Shown here piece after piece: positions 58,531 through 64,000 of a DNA stretch of 64,000 bases. Source of the stretch: Paenibacillus sp. BJ-4. Its GTDB lineage: Bacteria > Bacillota > Bacilli > Paenibacillales > Paenibacillaceae. Both the position numbers and the translations under genes were made by a program. Every line of letters begins with the position of its first letter. Position 1 is the first letter of the stretch. A model generated the notes under the pieces. That model had not been told where the DNA came from, did not search any database, and worked only from the letters and a program-made list of their open reading frames with translations. The stretch is taken from NCBI RefSeq assembly GCF_020404765.1, contig NZ_JAIVEM010000107.1, forward strand, positions 1 through 64,000. Reading direction: 5' to 3'.

Positions 58531-58923
58531 CTAGTAGGTGGTAAGCTCCAGCTGCCGCTGCACAATCCGTACAATATCTGCTATATAATCGCCGATTATC
58601 GGTAAATTCAGCGCACCGAGTACTTGCAGCACATAAATAATGGTGGCCGCAAAAAAAGTAAAGCCTAGGGCGATGCCAATCCCACGGGATATACCTGATA
58701 TTAAATTCAGCCAGAATAATCGCCAAGGTTTATTTAGCAGCAGGGCATAATCGGCAATACGTGTTCGTTCCATTTGCTCTGATACCGCACGTATCAGCTT
58801 TTCCATTCGATTTAGCTGCTCTGCCTGATTACCTGCTGTACCTTTATCTGCGGCGATGGCAGCTTCTCCCCTGTTCATTTTTTGGCGACTTATCCCCTGC
58901 TTACGCCTTGATCGTGCCGTCAT
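58531..58923 (-). CDS. DUF5665 family membrane protein
   Basis: A 130-aa protein: basic N-terminal third, one long hydrophobic segment (about 70-98), and an amphipathic end. The length and arrangement fit DUF5665. ATG 58923 follows AAGGGGG. Function unknown. Confidence 0.78.
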   Translation of the reverse strand: MTARSRRKQGISRQKMNRGEAAIAADKGTAGNQAEQLNRMEKLIRAVSEQMERTRIADYALLLNKPWRLFWLNLISGISRGIGIALGFTFFAATIIYVLQVLGALNLPIIGDYIADIVRIVQRQLELTTY

Positions 58924-58964
58924 CTGCACAATCCCCCTTTTTCCATGGCTGCCCTGAACGCAGC

Positions 58965-59019
58965 AAACGAGCCGAAGCACGTAACGGAAAAGATCCGTTT
59001 TCGTTGCTTAGGCTCGTTT
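58965..59019. terminator. Large hairpin downstream of ileS
   Basis: AAACGAGCC and GGCTCGTTT flank an inner GTAACGGA/TCCGTT stem. On the plus strand five T follow. It could end ileS, but the minus-strand T-tract is short. Confidence 0.5.
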
Positions 59020-59063
59020 TTATACGCTGCCTGTTCTTGTATTATGGGACAGGGGGCTTGTAA

Positions 59064-62000
59064 TTATTCCCCAATATGAACGCTGATCGTTTTACCGTTC
59101 ACTTCTACGCGCTCTGCTGGCTCGGCCTGACCGAATGTCACGGTGGTAACCAGTACGTTTTCACGCAGCACAGAATCGAAGCTTTCGATCGCCTGACGTA
59201 GCTCGTTATCTACATCCAGCGTCAGTGCCACGTACTTTTCAATCGGCAGATCCAGCTTTTTACGGTAATCCTGCACCGCGCGCACCACTTCACGTACCCA
59301 GCCTTCCTGCTCAAGCTCAGACGTAATGTCCGTGTTCAACGCTACAGTTAATCCATAACCGGAAGCAGATGCAAAACCTTCTTTCGCTTTTTTCTCCACC
59401 AGCAATTCCTCGGCCGTAACTTGAAGCTCTTCTCCCTCTGGAGAAGTCACGTTTAGCACTCCTTGCTCTACTACCAAACGGGTATCCTCAGCAGACATGC
59501 CTTTGAAAAAGTTTTGCAGGAAGCCGACATTTTTGCCGTATTTCTTGCCCGCTACCTTCAAATTCAGCTTCAGTGTAAAATCTACAAAGCCGCTATCGTC
59601 CGTCTCAACATGAATATGCTTCACATTGATCTCATCTTTGATGATTTCCTCGTAGCCGCTCAGTTCAAAATCCTGATCCATCGACAAAATCAACTCGGAT
59701 AACGGTTGACGCGTTTTTAAACCCGTTTCGTTGCGGACGTTGCGTGCCAATTCTACTACACGACGTGCCGTTTCCATATCGCGCTCCAATTCCAGATCAA
59801 TCAAGGATTCATTGGCAGTTGGATAATCATCCAGATGAACACTTTCCCCGTTGCTCAGATTGAGATAAATATCCTCTGCAAGCAGCGGTGTGAACGGTGC
59901 AAGCAGCTTCGCTGTCGTCAACAGCACCTCAGTCAATGTGCGATACGCATCGAGCTTATCCTCTGTAAGGCCGTTGCCCCAGAATCGATCGCGTGAACGA
60001 CGGATATACCAGTTGCTCAGCTCATCTACAAACGATTCAATCGCTTTGGAAGAATTCAGGAAATCATTTACAGACAATGCTTTGTCCACTACCAAAATCA
60101 GGCTGTTCAGACGGGACAAAATCCAACGATCCAGCTTATGAGCCGACGGCTTAAACGGATGCTGCGCTGGATCAAAGCCGTCGATATCTGCATATAAGGT
60201 CAAGAAAGCATGTGTATTGACAAGCGTATCTACCAGCTTCGATTTGGCTTCACCTACGATGCCTTTGGAAAAACGCTTGCTATTCCATGGCGCACTATCG
60301 GACAGCAATGCCCAACGGAAAGCATCTGTACCGTACTCGTCAATCACTTCCCATGGATCAATCACATTGCCCTTGGATTTGGACATTTTTTGACCCTGCT
60401 CATCCAGTACGTGACCTGTTGCCATAACTGCCTTGTAAGGAGCTTTGCCAGTCAACATGGTCGAAACCGCGAGCAGGCTGTAGAACCAGCCACGAGTTTG
60501 GTCAATCCCTTCACAGATCATATCTGCCGGGAATTGCTGTTGGAACGTTTCATTATTTTCAAATGGATAATGATGTTGTGCAAATGGCATGGAGCCACTA
60601 TCGAACCATACATCGATCACTTCCGGCGTACGGGTCATTTCGTATTTGCCGCATTTACTACGCACCTTAATATCATCCACATATGGCTTGTGCAGCTCAA
60701 TGTTCGCTGGTACGTCGCCAATCGCACGTTCCCGCAACTCGGCAATACTATGCGGTGCGAACTGCTCCCCAGTTTCCTCACATACCCAGATGTTCAGCGG
60801 TGTCCCCCAATAGCGGTCACGACTGATGTTCCAATCCACCAGCTCCTCCAAAAACTTGCCGAAGCGTCCTTCGCGTACATGGCCCGGATACCATTCGACT
60901 TCGCTGTTGTTGGCAATCAATTGATCCTTAATCGCGGTTGTTTTGATAAACCAGCTGTCCATAGCGTAATACAACAGCGGAGTATCACAACGCCAGCAGA
61001 ACGGATAGCTATGCTCGTATTTTTCCTTGCTGTACAGCAAGCCTTTCTCAGACAGCATCTTAACAATATCCACATCACAGTCCTTCACAAAACGGCCTGC
61101 AAAGTCAGTAATTTCCTTTACATAGTTACCTTGAAGATCCACCACATTGATGAATCCAACGCCATTTTCACGGCATACCCGGTAATCATCCTCACCATGC
61201 GCCGGAGCCATATGAACGATACCTGTACCGCTGGAGTCTGTTACAAATTTTGCGCCCAGAATTTGATTACCCTTCTCAACCTGGAAATACGTAAATGGCG
61301 GAGTATAAGTCTGGCCAACCAGCTCTGAACCGGACAACGTGCCAAGCACTTCATGTTCGCCTTTAATTACGTCCTCGACCAGATTTTTAGCAACGATGTA
61401 TACGCCGTCTTCCTGTTTCACACGTGCATATTCCAGCTCAGGGTTAACGGCAAGCGCTACGTGGCTCGGCAAGGTCCAAGGAGTTGTCGTCCAGGCCAGT
61501 ACATATTCGCCACTGCTATGCAGCTTGAATTTAGCCGTTGCGCTCAAATCTTTAACATCTTTATAGCCCTGTGCCACTTCATGAGAACTCAGCGTGGTCT
61601 GGCAATCCGGGCAATACGGACTCACACGATGACCACGATACAGGAGTCCTTTTTCATGAATGGTCGCCAAAATGTTCCATACACTCTCGATATAGTTGTT
61701 ATCCAGCGTAATATACGGGTGATCAAGGTCTGTCCAGTATCCGATTGCTTCGGTCAGATCACGCCATTGTTGCTCGTACTCAAACACGCTTGCTTTACAT
61801 TTTTTAATGAACTTCTCAACGCCGTATTCTTCAATTTCAGGCTTGTGGGAGATACCCAGTTGCTTTTGCACACCTAATTCGACTGGCAAGCCATGCGTAT
61901 CCCAACCCGCCTTACGTACAACGCGATATCCCTTCATTGTCTGATAGCGGCCAACGAAATCCTTAATTACACGACCCAGCACGTGACCGATATGCGGCTT

Positions 62001-62153
62001 ACCGTTGGCAGTTGGTGGACCTTCATAAAATACAAAGTTCGGCTTTCCCTCACGATTTGTGATGGATTTACGGAAGGTGTTCTCCTCTTTCCATTTGTGC
62101 AGGATGCGTAGGTCGCGGGACCGTGCTTTTTCTTTAACATCCACTCTGTTCAT
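59064..62153 (-). CDS. ileS: Isoleucyl-tRNA synthetase, long type
   Basis: A 1029-aa class I synthetase. The HIGH motif is in [14 protein letters not shown] and KMSKS in QKMSKSKGN. It is about 110 residues longer than the common bacterial IleS (about 920 aa), and its N-terminus ([19 protein letters not shown]) is like the eukaryote-type IleRS2 group. An Ile T-box precedes it. AGAAGGAG precedes the ATG. Confidence 0.94.
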   Translation of the reverse strand: MNRVDVKEKARSRDLRILHKWKEENTFRKSITNREGKPNFVFYEGPPTANGKPHIGHVLGRVIKDFVGRYQTMKGYRVVRKAGWDTHGLPVELGVQKQLGISHKPEIEEYGVEKFIKKCKASVFEYEQQWRDLTEAIGYWTDLDHPYITLDNNYIESVWNILATIHEKGLLYRGHRVSPYCPDCQTTLSSHEVAQGYKDVKDLSATAKFKLHSSGEYVLAWTTTPWTLPSHVALAVNPELEYARVKQEDGVYIVAKNLVEDVIKGEHEVLGTLSGSELVGQTYTPPFTYFQVEKGNQILGAKFVTDSSGTGIVHMAPAHGEDDYRVCRENGVGFINVVDLQGNYVKEITDFAGRFVKDCDVDIVKMLSEKGLLYSKEKYEHSYPFCWRCDTPLLYYAMDSWFIKTTAIKDQLIANNSEVEWYPGHVREGRFGKFLEELVDWNISRDRYWGTPLNIWVCEETGEQFAPHSIAELRERAIGDVPANIELHKPYVDDIKVRSKCGKYEMTRTPEVIDVWFDSGSMPFAQHHYPFENNETFQQQFPADMICEGIDQTRGWFYSLLAVSTMLTGKAPYKAVMATGHVLDEQGQKMSKSKGNVIDPWEVIDEYGTDAFRWALLSDSAPWNSKRFSKGIVGEAKSKLVDTLVNTHAFLTLYADIDGFDPAQHPFKPSAHKLDRWILSRLNSLILVVDKALSVNDFLNSSKAIESFVDELSNWYIRRSRDRFWGNGLTEDKLDAYRTLTEVLLTTAKLLAPFTPLLAEDIYLNLSNGESVHLDDYPTANESLIDLELERDMETARRVVELARNVRNETGLKTRQPLSELILSMDQDFELSGYEEIIKDEINVKHIHVETDDSGFVDFTLKLNLKVAGKKYGKNVGFLQNFFKGMSAEDTRLVVEQGVLNVTSPEGEELQVTAEELLVEKKAKEGFASASGYGLTVALNTDITSELEQEGWVREVVRAVQDYRKKLDLPIEKYVALTLDVDNELRQAIESFDSVLRENVLVTTVTFGQAEPAERVEVNGKTISVHIGE

Positions 62154-62211
62154 AATGTCATTCTCCTTCTCTGCTCATCATTTTGATTGCTGTAGCGTTT
62201 CCCAAAAAAGC

Positions 62212-62500
62212 AACAAAAAAAGCCCCATCCCTGTAAAGGGACGAGACTGTGCTCGCGTTACCACCCTGATTCCATAAACAGACCCTTCTACAAAAAAGGT
62301 ACTGTCACGGCTCTCTGAGCCCTACTCAACTACAGCAGGGCGCCATTGTAACGTATGGCAAACGGTAATTGCTTACACACGCCGTAAAAATCAAGCGCTT
62401 CAGCTTACTTCTCCGGGAGGATCTTCGGTCATGTTCTGAACGTTGGCTTGCACCAAGAGGCCAACTCTCTGAGGAACAAATCATGACGTACTCGTTCCCA
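62212..62500 (-). promoter_or_regulatory. Ile T-box leader of ileS
   Basis: On the minus strand: Stem I with the AGTA bulge motif (near 62492) and AGAGAG. Specifier ATC (62422-62420) reads Ile. The T-box AGGGTGGTAACGCGAGC is at 62267-62251. The terminator stem GTCTCGTCCCT/AGGGATGGGGC (62247-62222) is followed by seven T. Uncharged tRNA-Ile should prevent termination. Confidence 0.95.
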
Positions 62501-62617
62501 TCAACGAATTATACATGTTTAATTCATCGGGGTATTGTATCAGCAGCATCGCCGCTGACTTGAATAATAACCCTTAGCCGATGCACGAATAGTGGTTATA
62601 TTCAGTATAGTATTACA

Positions 62618-62646
62618 GTTATAGCCTGTTTGCAGATAAAAGTCAA
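62618..62646 (-). promoter_or_regulatory. Sigma-A promoter of ileS
   Basis: On the minus strand TTGACT (62646-62641) and TATAAC (62623-62618) are 17 bp apart, just upstream of the T-box leader. Confidence 0.75.
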
Positions 62647-62684
62647 CCCTGACAAAGCCTATTAAACGCTGTCAGAAAAGACAA

Positions 62685-63194
62685 TTAGTAAATCTCCTTC
62701 ATTTCACGCTCGCGCTCCAGCACTTCACGTTCCCGGTTTTCAAGCGCTTCCCAGCCGTCCTGACTTAACAGATCAAGCTGCGCTTCCACCAGTGTACGAA
62801 AACGTGCCCGGTAAATCGAAGCCTGCTTCTTCAGCTCTTCAACCTCCAAAGCGATTTTGCGGGATTTGGCCAATGCTTCGTTCACAATGCGATCCGCATT
62901 TTTTTCCGCTTCCTTTACGATCAGCTGGGATTCTTTCTTGGCGTTGTTACGTACTTCATCCGCCGCTTCCTGCGCCACGATAATCGTCTTGCCCAGCGTA
63001 TCTTCAATCGTCGCGAAATGGTCAAGCTTCTCCTGTACGTTTAGCAACTCAGTGCTCAGTTCTTTATTTTCACGAATAACCGCTTCATAATCTTTGATCA
63101 CCTGATCCAAAAATTCATTGACCTGATCCTCATCATAACCACGAAGCCGGCGGGCAAATTCCTTATTATGTATATCCAATGGCGTTAATGGCAT
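62685..63194 (-). CDS. divIVA: Cell division protein DivIVA
   Basis: A 169-aa protein with the DivIVA N-terminal lipid-binding segment (LTPLDIHNKEFARRLRGYD) and a long coiled coil (about 30-140). It marks curved membrane at poles and septa. ATG 63194 follows AGGAGG; a GTG at 63203 overlaps the site. ylmH precedes it. Confidence 0.95.
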   Translation of the reverse strand: MPLTPLDIHNKEFARRLRGYDEDQVNEFLDQVIKDYEAVIRENKELSTELLNVQEKLDHFATIEDTLGKTIIVAQEAADEVRNNAKKESQLIVKEAEKNADRIVNEALAKSRKIALEVEELKKQASIYRARFRTLVEAQLDLLSQDGWEALENREREVLEREREMKEIY

Positions 63195-63365
63195 GCCGTC
63201 CACCTCCTATAAGATTGACAAAAAATACATATTCCGCGTCACGACGCTCACTATCATCTATCGGTCATCATACCCCGTTTTGTGAATACTGTACAGAGCA
63301 AAATCGTTCCAGTTCTATGCTTTAGCTAATTCTTTCGACACAAAGCTCGTGAATCCTGCCTCAAG

Positions 63366-64000
63366 CTATACAAACTTACCGATTTTGACACGGAATCTTC
63401 CCTTTTTTGTCATCCCATCTGTTTCGAGCACTTTGAAACGCCCAAATCCTTGCATGGAAATAACATCTCCGGCTTTAAGTGAAGTGGATGGATTCTCCTC
63501 CACCTTCCAATTGACGCGGCACCGTCCGGCCCGGATTGGAGTTAGAATTTTGCTCCGGCTCAGCTTGTACACGTCACTGGCAATTCCATCCAGACGCAAA
63601 GAAGCCACCGTCAAATCCAACGACTCCAATGTAGCTTCCTTTGTCCGCAGGCTTCCTGGAGGCAGCAGTTCTGTCCATACATGAACACGATGAACCTGCT
63701 GTAGGTGCAGCGTAATGAAATCACTGATTTCCGAGGCTACTAATACATGGCATCCATCGTCCAGTACGTGAATATCACCGATTTTTCCACGCTTGATTCC
63801 AAGTCCTAATATGGCCCCCAAATAATCACCGTGCTCCAGCGTACCAATTTTATGATCATCAGAGCTGATGGAAAGAACCCGTATCCCCATATCCTCATCG
63901 TCTAAATACGAATAATCGGGCGCAATCAGCGCCCGCTTTCGTTCCGAAGCCTCGTAGCCGCCATCTACCCTAATCGTGACCTTATCTTCCTTCGAAGATA
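63366..64000 (-). CDS. ylmH: YlmH family S4-domain RNA-binding protein (partial)
   Basis: The frame is open to the right edge, so only the C-terminal about 210 residues are present. A C-terminal S4 RNA-binding domain is visible (RCRVNWKVEENPSTSLKAGD, then GFGRF). YlmH proteins sit next to divIVA in Firmicutes and act in rescue of stalled ribosomes. Visible length and neighbours are as expected. Confidence 0.93.
   Translation of the reverse strand, partial: SSKEDKVTIRVDGGYEASERKRALIAPDYSYLDDEDMGIRVLSISSDDHKIGTLEHGDYLGAILGLGIKRGKIGDIHVLDDGCHVLVASEISDFITLHLQQVHRVHVWTELLPPGSLRTKEATLESLDLTVASLRLDGIASDVYKLSRSKILTPIRAGRCRVNWKVEENPSTSLKAGDVISMQGFGRFKVLETDGMTKKGRFRVKIGKFV

Noticed and set aside
60210..61328. 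372-codon plus-strand ORF
   Set aside because: Fully antisense to ileS; a shadow of a conserved gene.

Overview
The window looks like a chromosomal segment of a Paenibacillus, most likely of the P. polymyxa group. This rests on four things: a bacillaene-type trans-AT polyketide locus, a pectin-use locus served by Lpl/Yte-type importers with a sensor-AraC regulator, several small spore-type proteins, and the Firmicutes order ylmH-divIVA-ileS-lspA-rluD-pyrR. Genus assignment is inference; no 16S rRNA is present.

Positions 1-16556, all minus strand, hold the 5' part of a trans-AT PKS/NRPS operon. Reading with transcription: a PksB-like hydrolase, then a strong sigma-A promoter (15782-15810), a NusG paralogue (LoaP type), an Sfp-type phosphopantetheinyl transferase, a stand-alone ACP, the HMG beta-branching set (decarboxylating KS, HMG synthase, two enoyl-CoA hydratase-like enzymes), and a megasynthase that runs off the left edge. 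The megasynthase order is acyl-AMP ligase, ACP, C, A (glycine-type code), PCP, KS, KR, ACP, KS. This matches PksJ/BaeJ of bacillaene. A strong intrinsic terminator lies inside the operon just before the megasynthase gene, where a processive antiterminator such as LoaP would be needed.

16557-31050 is mixed chromosome: tRNA-Leu, several very small membrane or spore-type proteins (some under 60 aa), a secreted GH26 mannanase, glycerol dehydrogenase, a GNAT enzyme, an atypical KAS III homologue with a small STAS-like partner, SleB, a cupin, two Sm-like proteins, a GH25 lysozyme with cell-wall-type N-terminal domains, and a divergent YeiH exporter/LysR pair.

31222-44517 is a pectin-use locus. A minus-strand operon encodes an ABC permease, a YesL protein, a solute-binding lipoprotein, a GH28 polygalacturonase, an alpha/beta hydrolase, a CE8 pectin methylesterase and a GH43 glycosidase. 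The second permease gene is divergent. A membrane-bound AraC-type regulator and a two-domain esterase fusion follow. The enzymes lack signal peptides, so imported oligosaccharides are probably de-esterified and cut in the cytoplasm. Two CcpA-type (cre) sites lie in the divergent permease interval.

44737-46660 has a small secreted protein, yjdF with a long structured leader that looks like a yjdF-type riboswitch, a CAT-anticodon tRNA (probably Ile2) and a 54-aa protein. 46809-55930 is the pyrimidine operon pyrR-pyrB-pyrC-carA-carB-pyrF-pyrE with a PyrR attenuator leader. 56091-64000 is the conserved rluD-lspA-(ylyA)-ileS-divIVA-ylmH segment, with an Ile T-box before ileS; ylmH is cut by the right edge.
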